Below, in pieces: positions 1-11,053 of a stretch of DNA of 64,000 nucleotides. The notes under the pieces were generated by a model that was not told where the DNA came from, ran no database searches, and was given only the letters and a program-made list of their open reading frames with translations. The translations under genes were made by a program, and so were the position numbers. The stretch is taken from the NCBI GenBank assembly GCA_030447385.1, contig JAUJOY010000001.1, positions 854,830 through 918,829 of the forward strand, given 5' to 3'. Each line of letters starts with the position of its first letter. Positions within the stretch are counted from its first letter, which is position 1. This DNA comes from Mycobacteriales bacterium. Lineage in GTDB: Bacteria; Actinomycetota; Actinomycetes; Mycobacteriales; SCTD01.

Positions 1-223
1 CGTGCAGGCCCGGCTTGAGACCGTTGGTCTCCACGGTCACCGTGACGTACCCCTTGTCGGAGAAGGCCAGCTGGACGGTGCCGCGGGTCCCGCTGTTGGC
101 GTCCTTGATGTCGGCGGTCACCTCCCCCGCCGACGTGTCGATGTCGTCGCTCCCGCCTCCGCAGCCGGTCAGCGTGAGGACGGACAGCACCAGGAGCAGC
201 GCGGAACGGCGGGAACGGGACAC
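1..223 (-). CDS. N-terminal part of a secreted lipoprotein resembling Cu/Zn superoxide dismutase (runs off left edge)
   Basis: Reverse-strand GTG start at 223; reads VSRSRRSALLLVLSVLTLTGCGGGSDD (lipobox LTGC), then TVQLAFSDKGYVTVTVETNGLKPGLH, similar to the SodC 'V.GL.PG.HG' region. Confidence 0.6.
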   Translation of the reverse strand, partial: MSRSRRSALLLVLSVLTLTGCGGGSDDIDTSAGEVTADIKDANSGTRGTVQLAFSDKGYVTVTVETNGLKPGLH

Positions 224-328
224 GGGTTCTCCTGACAGTCGGTGCGGGATCTTGGCGCACCTGGTGGACCGGTGGCAAGCCAGGTGCGGCCGCGGGCGGG
301 CGGTCAGGGGCTGCGGGAGAATGGGCTC

Positions 329-1702
329 ATGACGCGCATCGCCATCGTCGGCGGGGGGCCGGCCGGCTACGAGGCCGCCCTGGTCGCGGTGCAGCTCGGC
401 GCCTCGGTGACGCTCGTCGAGCGCGACGGCATGGGTGGCCGGTGCGTACTGTCGGACTGCGTGCCGTCCAAGGCGTTCATCGCCACGGGCGAGGCCATGA
501 CGCAGCTCGGCCACGCCGACCGGGTGGGGGTACGCGCCCTGGGCGAGGTCACCACCGCGGTCGAGGAGGTGCACGCCCGGGTGAAGGCGCTGGCCCTCGC
601 GCAGTCGGCCGACATCACCCGTCGGCTCACCAGCGAGGGGGTGGAGCTGGTACTCGGGTCGGCCTGCCTCGCAGCGGCGCACACGCTTCAGGTGAGTCCG
701 GTGGAGGGCCGGCCGAGGACTCTCGAGGCCGACGTCGTCCTGCTCGCCACCGGGGCGCGGCCGCGGATCCTCGCGGGCGCCGAGGTCGACGGCGAGCGCA
801 TCCTCGACTGGCGCCAGCTGTACGACCTCACCAGCCTGCCGGAGCACCTGGTCGTCATCGGCTCCGGCGTGACCGGTGCGGAGTTCGCCAACGCCTACCT
901 CGCCGTCGGCTCGCAGGTCACCCTCGTGTCCAGCCGCGACCGGGTCCTGCCGGGGGAGGACAGCGACGCCGCGGAGCTCCTCCAGCACGTCTTCGAGCGG
1001 CGCGGGATGAACATCCGCCGCGGCCGGGCGGCGCGGGTCGAGCGCACCGGGAACGGCGTGCTCGTCCACCTGACCGACGGGACGACGGTGCCTGGCTCAC
1101 ACGCGCTGCTGACGGTCGGGTCGGTGCCGAACACCGCCGGGATGGGGCTGGCCGAGGCCGGGATCGACCTGGACGCCGCCAGTTTCGTACGCGTGGACCG
1201 CGTGTCCCGCACCAGCATCCCGGGGGTCTACGCCGCGGGCGACTGCACCGGGGTGCTGATGCTCGCCTCCGTGGCCGCGATGCAGGGCCGCATCGCCATG
1301 TGGCACGCCCTCGGGGAGGCGGTCGCCCCCCTGCGCCTCGGCACCGTCTCCGCCAACGTCTTCACCGACCCGCAGGTCGCCTCGGTAGGCGTCACCCAGT
1401 CGCAGTCCGAGTCGGGCGCGGTCGCCACCCAGACCGTGACCCTCCCGCTCGCGACGAACGCCAGGGCGAAGATGCTCGGCCTGACCGACGGCTTCGTGAA
1501 GATCTTCAGCCGACCCGGGACGGGCACCGTGCTCGGCGGCGTCGTCGTCGCGCCCAACGCCAGCGAGCTGGTTCTGTCGCTGTCCCTGGCGGTCCAGCAC
1601 GGCCTGACGGTGGACCAGGTCGCCCACACGTTCACGATCTACCCATCGCTGTCCGGCTCGCTCGCCGAGGCCGCCCGGCAGCTGATGCTGCACGACGAGT
1701 GA
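329..1702 (+). CDS. lpdA: NAD(P)H-quinone dehydrogenase / dihydrolipoamide dehydrogenase-like flavoprotein (LpdA-like)
   Basis: MTRIAIVGGGPAGYEAAL FAD motif, GGRCVLSDCVPSK, VVIGSGVTGAEFA NAD motif, VYAAGDCTG; inner ATG of ORF 242..1702. Confidence 0.85.
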   Translation: MTRIAIVGGGPAGYEAALVAVQLGASVTLVERDGMGGRCVLSDCVPSKAFIATGEAMTQLGHADRVGVRALGEVTTAVEEVHARVKALALAQSADITRRLTSEGVELVLGSACLAAAHTLQVSPVEGRPRTLEADVVLLATGARPRILAGAEVDGERILDWRQLYDLTSLPEHLVVIGSGVTGAEFANAYLAVGSQVTLVSSRDRVLPGEDSDAAELLQHVFERRGMNIRRGRAARVERTGNGVLVHLTDGTTVPGSHALLTVGSVPNTAGMGLAEAGIDLDAASFVRVDRVSRTSIPGVYAAGDCTGVLMLASVAAMQGRIAMWHALGEAVAPLRLGTVSANVFTDPQVASVGVTQSQSESGAVATQTVTLPLATNARAKMLGLTDGFVKIFSRPGTGTVLGGVVVAPNASELVLSLSLAVQHGLTVDQVAHTFTIYPSLSGSLAEAARQLMLHDE

Positions 1703-1774
1703 GGGCAGGCGGCGCCGCACGTCCTGCTGAGCACGGAATGTGATGGGGTAGCGGCTCGGCGCGAAGGAGAGCTC

Positions 1775-2422
1775 GTGAAGGTGTTGATGATCGCGCCACC
1801 CGGCGCGGGCAAGGGGACGCAGGGCGTCGTCATCGCCAAGCACTTCGGCATCCCGCACATCGCGACCGGTGACCTGCTGCGCAGCCACGTGTCACGCGGC
1901 ACCGAGCTCGGCCGGTCCGTCGAGCAGTACCTCGACCGCGGCGAGCTCGTGCCCGACGAGGTCGTGCTGACGATGGTGCGCGAGGCGCTCGACAGCGCGC
2001 GCGGCGGTGGCTACGTCCTCGACGGCGTGCCCCGCACGATGGAGCAGGCGAGGGCGCTCTACGAGATCGCAAAGGAGCTCGACATGACGGCCGACGTCGC
2101 GCTCCACCTGAAGGGCACCGACGACGAGCTCGTCCGCCGCCTGCTCGCGCGAGCCACCGAGCAGGGCCGCGCGGACGACACCGAGGACGTCATCCGCCGC
2201 CGGCTCGCGTTGTACTACGAGGTGACCCACCCGATCCTGGAGTGGTACGGCGAACGCGGGATCCTGGTCTCGGTGGACGCGATGCGGCCGGTCGAGGAGG
2301 TGGGCCAGCACATCCTGACCGCCCTCGAGGTCCTGCGGCAGGTGATCGACGGGAACCCGGACGCCCCGCGCACGGCGGTGGACCTCACCGGCCTGGGCGC
2401 TGCCTTCGGCGCCTCGTCGTAG
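1775..2422 (+). CDS. Adenylate kinase family protein (short-LID type)
   Basis: APPGAGKGTQ P-loop, HIATGDLLR, GYVLDGVPRTMEQA. Confidence 0.85.
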   Translation: MKVLMIAPPGAGKGTQGVVIAKHFGIPHIATGDLLRSHVSRGTELGRSVEQYLDRGELVPDEVVLTMVREALDSARGGGYVLDGVPRTMEQARALYEIAKELDMTADVALHLKGTDDELVRRLLARATEQGRADDTEDVIRRRLALYYEVTHPILEWYGERGILVSVDAMRPVEEVGQHILTALEVLRQVIDGNPDAPRTAVDLTGLGAAFGASS

Positions 2423-2428
2423 CCAGGC

Positions 2429-4189
2429 TCAGTCCTTGATCTCGCACAGGGCCGCCCCGCTCGGAACGACCTCACCGACCACCGCCGCAAGCCCGGTGAC
2501 GACCCCCGCCTTGTGCGCGGCGATCGGCTGCTCCATCTTCATCGCTTCGAGCATCACGACCAGCTGACCGGCCTCGACCGTCACGCCCTCCTCGACGGCC
2601 ACCTTGACGATGGTCCCCTGCATGGGTGAGGTGAGCGCGTCGCCGGACGCCGCGCTGGCACCGGCTTTGCGCGGTGTCCGCTTCGTGGCCGTGCGGGGCG
2701 CCCCGCCCGTGCCGCCGCCCGTGCCGCGGCCGAGCCCGGCCGGAAGTCTCACCTCCAGCCGGCGCCCGCCGACCTCGACGACCACCGTCTGCCGCGGGTC
2801 ATCGGGAGCCCCGTCGGCCACGGCGGAGCCGCCCTGGAAGGGGGGCAGGTCGTTGTCGAACTCGGTCTCGATCCACCGGTTGTGCACGGAGAAGGGCTCG
2901 GAGGTGAAGGCAGGGTCGCGGACCACCTTGCGGTGGAACGGCAGCAGGGTGGCCATCCCCTCCACCTGCATCTCCTCCAGAGCGCGACGGGACCGCTCGA
3001 GGGCCTCGGCGCGCGTCGCTCCGGTGACGATCAGCTTGGCCAGCAGCGAGTCGAACGCGCCGCCGACGGCGGAGCCCGACTCGACGCCGCTGTCCACGCG
3101 TACGCCCGGGCCCAGCGGCGGAACGAAGGCCGTGACGGTGCCCGGTGCAGGCAGGAACCCGCGGCCTGGGTCCTCGCCGTTGATCCGGAACTCGAAGGAG
3201 TGGCCACGTGGCGCGGGGTCGGCGAAGGTCAGCTCGAGGCCGTCGGCGATGCGGAACTGCTCCCGGACCAGGTCGACCCCGGTGACCTCCTCGGTGACGG
3301 GGTGCTCCACCTGCAGGCGGGTGTTGACCTCGAGGAAGGACAGCAGGCCGTCCTGGGCGATGAGGAACTCGCAGGTGCCCGCACCGACGTAGCACGCCGC
3401 CCGGATCACCTTCCTGGAGGCGTCGTAGAGCTGGTCCCGCTGCTCGTCGGTCAGGAAGGGGGCCGGTGCCTCCTCGACCACCTTCTGGTAGCGGCGCTGC
3501 AGGGAGCAGTCGCGGGTCCCGACCACGACGACGTTGCCGTGGCTGTCGGCCAGCACCTGCGTCTCGACGTGGCGCGGGCGGTCCAGGTAGCGCTCGACGA
3601 AGCACTCACCGCGGCCGAACGCGGCGACCGCCTCGCGCACTGCGGAGTCGTAGAGCTCGGGAACCTCCTCCCGGGTGCGGGCGATCTTCAGCCCCCGGCC
3701 GCCCCCGCCGAAGGCCGCCTTGATGGCGACGGGGAGCCCGTGCTCGTCGACGAACGCGAGGACCTCGTCCACGCCCTTCACCGGGTCGGCCGTGCCAGGG
3801 GTGAGCGGCGCCCCGATCTGAAGGGCGATGTGCCGCGCGGTGGTCTTGTCGCCGAGTGCGGCGATGGCCTCGGGGGAGGGGCCGATCCAGGTCGCGCCGG
3901 CGTCGATCACCGCGCCGGCGAACTCGGCGTTCTCCGACAGGAAGCCGTAGCCGGGGTGCACCGCGTCGGCGCCTGAGTCGGCCAGCGCCTTCAGCACCTT
4001 GTCGATGCGCAGGTAGGACTCGCCCGGGGTCGTCCCGCCGAGCGCGAACGCCTCGTCGGCGACACGGACGTGCAGGGCGTCGAGGTCGGGTTCGGCGTAG
4101 ACCGCTACCGACACCAGCCCGGCGTCCCGGCAGGCGCGGGCGACGCGGACGGCGATCTCGCCGCGGTTCGCGATCAGGACCTTGCGCAC
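2429..4189 (-). CDS. accA: Acetyl/propionyl-CoA carboxylase alpha subunit (biotin carboxylase plus BCCP)
   Basis: [52 protein letters not shown]-terminal biotinylation motif EAMKMEQ. Confidence 0.95.
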   Translation of the reverse strand: MRKVLIANRGEIAVRVARACRDAGLVSVAVYAEPDLDALHVRVADEAFALGGTTPGESYLRIDKVLKALADSGADAVHPGYGFLSENAEFAGAVIDAGATWIGPSPEAIAALGDKTTARHIALQIGAPLTPGTADPVKGVDEVLAFVDEHGLPVAIKAAFGGGGRGLKIARTREEVPELYDSAVREAVAAFGRGECFVERYLDRPRHVETQVLADSHGNVVVVGTRDCSLQRRYQKVVEEAPAPFLTDEQRDQLYDASRKVIRAACYVGAGTCEFLIAQDGLLSFLEVNTRLQVEHPVTEEVTGVDLVREQFRIADGLELTFADPAPRGHSFEFRINGEDPGRGFLPAPGTVTAFVPPLGPGVRVDSGVESGSAVGGAFDSLLAKLIVTGATRAEALERSRRALEEMQVEGMATLLPFHRKVVRDPAFTSEPFSVHNRWIETEFDNDLPPFQGGSAVADGAPDDPRQTVVVEVGGRRLEVRLPAGLGRGTGGGTGGAPRTATKRTPRKAGASAASGDALTSPMQGTIVKVAVEEGVTVEAGQLVVMLEAMKMEQPIAAHKAGVVTGLAAVVGEVVPSGAALCEIKD

Positions 4190-4262
4190 GCGGGCAGCTC
4201 CTGAACGCAGAGAGGCGAGGGCAGCTCAGTCTACGAGCGGGCCTGTGCAGGCCCTGATCCGG

Positions 4263-5453
4263 TCAGCGCAGAATGCCGGTGTGGCCCAGGGAGTAGCGAC
4301 CCGGCTGGGGATAGACGGTGAGCCCGTGCGGCCCTCGGCCCACGTCGATGGTGGCAGTGGTCTGGCCGGTGCCCAGGTCGAGCGCGTAGATCTGCGAGCC
4401 GTAACGCGAGGACAGCCACAGGGTGGAGCCGTCGAGGGACAGGTTGCCCATGTCGGGGCTTGCTCCGCCCGGCAGCGAGTGGGTGGCGCGCACGGTGCGG
4501 CTGGCGAGGTCGAGCACCGAGACGGTTCCGGCGCCGCGGTTGGTGACGTAGAGGTCGCGGCTGCTCCGGCTGGTGTAGAGCCCGTGCGCGCCCTTGCCGG
4601 TGGGGATGAAGCCGGTCGTCGTGAAGGTCGCGGCATCCAGCACCACGACGCCGCCCCGGTTCAGGTCGGCCACGTAGTAGACCGAGCCGTCCGGCGCGAG
4701 CTTGACGTCCTGGGGCTTGCTCCCCCGCGGCAGGTCAAGCGTCCGTAGCAGGGTCCGGCCCGCCGTGTGGACCTGGATCAGCTGACCGCTGAACTCGCAG
4801 CTGGCGACGAAGGTGCGCCCGTCCGCGGAGAAGTCCAGGTGGTTGACCCCCTTGCAGGGGGTGCTGACGGAGGCCCTGAGCTCCATCGTCTGCGGGTCCC
4901 GGAAGTCGATCCGCCGCAGGCGCTCGGCGATGACGAGAGCGTCCTTCCCGTCCGGGGTGAAGTACAGGTTGTACGGGTCGTCGACCTGGATCGTCTCGAT
5001 CGCCGTCCCCGTCGCGGGGTCGATCTTCGTGAGGGTGTTGCTGGAGCTGCTGTTCACCCACAGCGTCGTGAGGTCGTAGGAGGGCACGACGTGCTGCGGC
5101 ACGCGCCCGGCGGGGAAGGTGCGGATCACCGACGCCGTCCTGGGGTCGACGACGCTGACCGTGTGGGAGTCGCCGTTGGGCACGTAGATCAGCTCGGGGA
5201 AGCCCTGGACGGCGGGCGCCAGGCCCTGCCGGGTCGCCGCGTAGACGTCGTCGGGCTCGAGCGGCGGGGGCATGCCTGGGAGCAGGTCCGGCAGCACCGG
5301 CGCCGCAGCGGTGGATGGAGACGAACTGGCCGTGGCACCGGAGGAGGGCGCACCGGAAGGCGCACCGACCGGCGCGGTAGGCGGACCCTGCGGCCCGCAG
5401 GCCGTGGTCAGGCAGGCGACAGCCAGGACCAGAGCCAGGACACCACCGGACAT
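4263..5453 (-). CDS. Secreted YVTN-type beta-propeller lipoprotein
   Basis: Lipobox LTTAC; repeated blades such as IYVPNGDSHTVSVVDPRTASVIRTFPAG and LYVTNRGAGTVSVLDLASRTV. Confidence 0.8.
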   Translation of the reverse strand: MSGGVLALVLAVACLTTACGPQGPPTAPVGAPSGAPSSGATASSSPSTAAAPVLPDLLPGMPPPLEPDDVYAATRQGLAPAVQGFPELIYVPNGDSHTVSVVDPRTASVIRTFPAGRVPQHVVPSYDLTTLWVNSSSSNTLTKIDPATGTAIETIQVDDPYNLYFTPDGKDALVIAERLRRIDFRDPQTMELRASVSTPCKGVNHLDFSADGRTFVASCEFSGQLIQVHTAGRTLLRTLDLPRGSKPQDVKLAPDGSVYYVADLNRGGVVVLDAATFTTTGFIPTGKGAHGLYTSRSSRDLYVTNRGAGTVSVLDLASRTVRATHSLPGGASPDMGNLSLDGSTLWLSSRYGSQIYALDLGTGQTTATIDVGRGPHGLTVYPQPGRYSLGHTGILR

Positions 5454-5775
5454 GCTTCCAGGCTAGACAACTTCCCTGGGACGGCAGGTGGACGAGGATG
5501 TCGACCAGGGCGCGGGTAGGTGCTCGCGGCGACCGCGTGCTCTTCACGTCGTGCTCCCGACGACCAGCTCCCTCGGGCGCTCGCCGCGACCGTCGGCTTC
5601 TCTTCCTGCGCCGGGTGTGCATCGAGGCGCACGAGAGACCGGGCGCCTGCGTCCGCCCCAACTCTCCTCGGGGGTGCGGCCTGCAGGCCGCCCGGCTGAC
5701 CACCTAGGGGGTCGCCCTGCAGGGCCCCTCAGCGAATGTTCCTGTGGACAGCGGGCTTTGGCTCGACATCCTGCC

Positions 5776-5787
5776 GAACACATGTAC
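5776..5787 (+). promoter_or_regulatory. Candidate LexA (SOS) box GAACACATGTAC overlapping the DUF222/HNH promoter
   Basis: One mismatch from GAAC-N4-GTTC; lies between a TCGACA -35-like and TACGAT -10-like element, just upstream of the ATG at 5797. Confidence 0.55.
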
Positions 5788-5796
5788 GATAGCTTC

Positions 5797-7265
5797 ATGT
5801 CCAGCAGCCCCGGTGCCGCGTCCGATGCGGAGTCGAACGCGTTGCTGGACGGCTGCCTGGACAGCCTTCGGGCGGACGCCCGGCAGCTGGGCTCGCGGAT
5901 CCGGGCGGTGGTGCGCCTGGCCGCGTTGAGCGGGACGGACGGCACCCGGCGGTTCTTGCCGTTGGAGCTCGCCGGGTCGTTGCGGGTCGGGCAGCTGACC
6001 GCGTCCCGTTGGCTGGATGAGGCCGAGCGGTATGCGGCGGCGTTGCCGGTGACGTTGGGGATGCTCGAGCGCGGGGAGCTGCTGACTGCGCAGGCCGCGG
6101 TGCTGCTGCACGTCACCTCCCACGCTCCGCAGGAGATCGCGGCGAAGGTCGAGGCGGAGGTGCTCCCCGACGGGGCACTGCTGTGCCCGGCGGATCTGCG
6201 CCGCCTGGTGTCCCGCACGCTGCTGCGGATCGAGGCCGAGCAGGACAGTCCAGCAGCGGCGGAGCAACGCCACGCCGATGCCGCCGCCGGGCGGCACACG
6301 TCTCACCGCCCAGAGCCGGACGGGCTGGGACTGGCCGGGGCGGTGCTGACCGCGGAGCAGCTGGCCAGCTGGAGCTCCGGTCTGGACACCCTGGAGAAGA
6401 AGGAGCGCATCTGCGACCGGCAGGCGGGGGTGGAGCGCACCGCGCAGCAGCGCCGGGCGGACCTGTTCGCCGCCCTCCCGGCGATGGTCCTCGCCGCCCA
6501 AGACGGCGCGGTCCCGGGTTGGGTGGCAGGTTCCAGTGTCGAGGTGCGCCCGCAGGTGGTGCTCAACGTGCTCGTGCCGATGAGCACCGTGCTGGAGCTG
6601 TCCCGCGAACCCGGCATGATGGACCGCTACGGTCCGCTCACCGCTGAGCACGTCCGGTTGCTGCGCCCCACCCTGCTGCGCCGGGTCCTCATCGACGAGG
6701 AGACCGGCCGGCCGTTGCACGTGCAGGACCGTCCAGAACCTGCCAGTCCCGACCCGATCGGGTTGCGGGAGCAGATCCTCAGGATGAACCGGCCCGAGGT
6801 GATCACCGACCGGGCGGAGCCGCAGCACGACCCGTCCGCCGCCCTCGCCCGCCTGGTGGACCTGCGGGACGTGCGCTGCGCCGCACCCGGGTGCGGCTCG
6901 ACCCGCACCCACCGCGACCACCTGATCCCCTGGCCAGAAGGCCCGACCGCCGCGTGGAACCTCGGGCTGCTCTCCGCGCGCTGCCACGCCGCCAAGCACA
7001 CCGACTGGGCCCTCGTGCGCCACCTTGACGGCAGCACCACCTGGACCAGCCCCTCGGGCGGACCTACACCCGACCCAGCCCGCACGCCCCGCCACCACGG
7101 GTCGACCCGGACGCCGAACCCCCACCACGACGACCACCACCCGTGGGACAGGCACCCCGCTGGATCGCCGCCGCCGATCCCGAGCTGGCACCCGCTGCGG
7201 AGGCGAGCCCGGAGGAGCCTGTCCAGCCGACGCTGCCGGTCGAGGACGACGAACCGCCCTTCTAG
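5797..7265 (+). pseudogene. DUF222 / HNH endonuclease-domain protein (13E12-repeat-like family) with an apparent 1-nt frame disruption near 7055-7062
   Basis: DUF222-like N-terminus; HNH region CAAPGCGSTRTHRDHLIPWPEGPTAAWNLGLLSARCHAAKHTDW. In the -1 frame the C-terminus reads SPSGRTYTRPSPHAPPPRVDPDAEPPP...VEDDEPPF*, the usual ending. Without a frameshift the ORF runs to 7476 across accE. Confidence 0.75.
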
Positions 7266-7273
7266 CGCGGGAT

Positions 7274-7497
7274 CTACGAGGGCATGCCGGACGACCGCCA
7301 AGCGCCGGGACCCTGGGACGGCATCGGGCGCAGGCTCCACCGCGACCACCGCGACCACCGCGACGGCATCGGGCGCGAAGGTGAGCGCGATCCGTCAGCG
7401 GCCTGCTGGACCGCCGACAGGACGGCGACCAGGGCCGCCAGCTGAACGGGGGTCGGCTTCCCCCGCACGACGGTGAGCACGGGCTGGTCAGCAACGC

Positions 7498-7501
<4 letters not shown>
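7274..7501 (-). CDS. accE: Acyl-CoA carboxylase epsilon subunit
   Basis: GTG start overlapping the accD stop (GTGA); [31 protein letters not shown]...[12 protein letters not shown]. Confidence 0.8.
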
Positions 7502-9108
<1,607 letters not shown>

Positions 9109-9177
9109 CTCGAGAGGTTACCGGCGGGCCTTCGGCCGGCCGCCTGGCACTCCCGCGCGGTGGCGCAGACTGGCGCG

Positions 9178-9960
9178 GTGGCGCACCCCTCGTCCTTCGG
9201 CGACCTCGAGCGGCCACCGCTGCGTGAGCGGTCCCTGCAGCGCGCGCTGGCTCCGGACGGCTGGCGCCTCGAGGTGGTCGAGCAGACCGATTCCACCAAC
9301 GCGCGAGTCGCCGAGCGGGCGCTCGCGGGGGAACCCGCCGGGCTGGTCGTCGTCGCCGAGTTCCAGGAGGCCGGCCGCGGCCGCCTGGACCGAACCTGGG
9401 TGTCGCCACCGCGGGCCGGGCTGACCTTCTCCGTGCTCCTGCGGCCCGACCTGCCCCGGCAGCAGATGTCCTGGCTGCCGCTGCTGACCGGGCTCGCCGT
9501 CGCCACCGCGCTGCGGGACAACGCGGAGGTCGACGCGGTGCTCAAGTGGCCGAACGACGTCCTGGTCAGCGGTCGCAAGCTGTGCGGGGTGCTCGCCGAG
9601 ATGCCGGTCCCTGGCGCGGCCGTGGTCGGAGTCGGCCTCAACGTGACGACCCGGGCGAGCGAGCTGCCGAACGAGCAGGCCACCTCACTGCGGCTGTGCG
9701 GCGCGGGCACGAGCGACCGCGCGACCGTGCTGCGCGCCGTGCTGCGGTCGCTGAGCCGGGTGCTGCGTGACGTGGGCGCCGCGCAGGCTGCATACCGGCA
9801 GCTGTGCAGCACCCTCGGTACGCAGGTGCGGATCGACCTGCCGGGTGGGTCCTCGGCCTCCGGCCGAGCCCAGGCCGTCGACGCGGCCGGTCACCTCGTG
9901 GTCGACGGAGTGACCCATGCAGCCGGTGACGTGGTCCACCTGCGGACGGTCACCCCTTGA
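9178..9960 (+). CDS. birA: Biotin--[acetyl-CoA-carboxylase] ligase
   Basis: VVEQTDSTNARVAERA, AEFQEAGRGRLDRTWVSPPRAGL, LKWPNDVLVSGRKLCGVLAE. Confidence 0.93.
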   Translation: MAHPSSFGDLERPPLRERSLQRALAPDGWRLEVVEQTDSTNARVAERALAGEPAGLVVVAEFQEAGRGRLDRTWVSPPRAGLTFSVLLRPDLPRQQMSWLPLLTGLAVATALRDNAEVDAVLKWPNDVLVSGRKLCGVLAEMPVPGAAVVGVGLNVTTRASELPNEQATSLRLCGAGTSDRATVLRAVLRSLSRVLRDVGAAQAAYRQLCSTLGTQVRIDLPGGSSASGRAQAVDAAGHLVVDGVTHAAGDVVHLRTVTP

Positions 9961-10636
9961 GCGTCACGCGCTTGCTGTCCACGAACACCCGTGAGCCGTC
10001 CTCCGCCGCAGACCGGCCCGAGCACCTGCGCCGCCGGTCCGCGGGTCAGCGGCTTCGCGGTGGACACCGCCCCCCACAGGCTCTCGACCGGCGCACCCTC
10101 CACGAGCAGGCGAACCGCGGTCAGCTCGGGGTCGGCGGCGGTGACGGTGTGCACCAGCTGCTGGAGGGTCGCTGCCTCGAAGGCCGAGCCGCCGCCGTTC
10201 GTACGGGCCGTACGCGACAGGTCGACCACCGCGGTCGGGCCCTCGATCCTGACGCTGCGCAGCGAGGTGTCCTTCGCCCACAGCGAGGTGTAGTCCGGAT
10301 CGCTGGGCTTGCCTGCGAGCATCACCTCGACGGCGTCGCGCACCGGTTCGGCAGTGGCCGGGCGGCGGACGAACTCCCGGTACAGCCTCGGCCCGCGGCG
10401 GTCCTGCGCACCGACCCAGTACACGGCGACAGCGTTGCGGGCGGCTCCCGAGCTCGCCTCGCCGCCGGCGGCTGCGGGAGAGCTCGGGGTGGGTGGCGTC
10501 GGCGTACCCGACGGCTCGGCGGCGGCGAGGCCGACAACGATGGCGTCGGGAGCTCGGACAGGACCCGGCCGTTCCCGCTGGAGCCGCAGCCGGTCAGCAG
10601 GACGACGGTCAGCAGGGTGGCAGGAACCGCGCGCAC
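9950..10636 (-). pseudogene. GerMN-domain lipoprotein with two apparent frame disruptions
   Basis: Signal frame VRAVPATLLTVVLLTGCGSSG (GTG 10636); body in another frame: LAAAEPSGTPTPPTPSSPAAAGG...NAVAVYWVGAQDRRGPRLYREF...SAFEAATLQQLVHTVTA...PVESLWGAVSTAKPLTRGPAAQVLGPV; probable tail in a third: AEDGSRVFVDSKRVTLKG*. Confidence 0.6.
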
Positions 10637-10675
10637 GCTGACCTCCCGGGTCCGGTCCGAAGTGGCCTCGTGCTC

Positions 10676-10993
10676 CTAGGACGCAGCGCCGGGTCGGGAG
10701 GTTGCTCCGGGAGCCGGAACCGTCCGGTCCGCGGCAGGTCCTGGCTCGTACGGCGGCCAGTCCCCCTGCGGCGGGGTGTGCGCGTCGAACCAGCGGTCCT
10801 GCGCACGCGCCCCGGCGCGCTCACCAGGCCCGCCCGCGTTGACGCCGACGCAGGTCATCACGGCGACCACCCCGGCCAGCACGATGACGAGCGCCGCGGG
10901 GATCCCGGGCGGCAGCACCGTGGCGGCGAGGACGAACGTGAGCCCCGCGGCCACGCGGATGACCATGTACGTCCTGAGCCGGGACCGCGCCAT
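10676..10993 (-). CDS. Small membrane protein (about DUF3099-like size and layout)
   Basis: MARSRLRTYMVIRVAAGLTFVLAATVLPPGIPAALVIVLAGVVAVMTCVGVNAGG; two hydrophobic segments. Confidence 0.6.
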   Translation of the reverse strand: MARSRLRTYMVIRVAAGLTFVLAATVLPPGIPAALVIVLAGVVAVMTCVGVNAGGPGERAGARAQDRWFDAHTPPQGDWPPYEPGPAADRTVPAPGATSRPGAAS

Positions 10994-11053
10994 GTGCGCG
11001 ACGGTACGCCGGGGAGGGGCGTCGGGCGATCCCGCACCTCCTAACCTCGACGG

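Noticed and set aside
2882-3976. 364-aa + strand ORF
   Set aside because: Antisense to the carboxylase alpha subunit
7055-7062. Programmed -1 frameshift in the DUF222/HNH gene
   Set aside because: No recognisable X_XXY_YYZ slippery sequence; a plain indel is simpler
5704-7494. 596-aa minus-strand ORF
   Set aside because: Shadow of the DUF222/HNH gene
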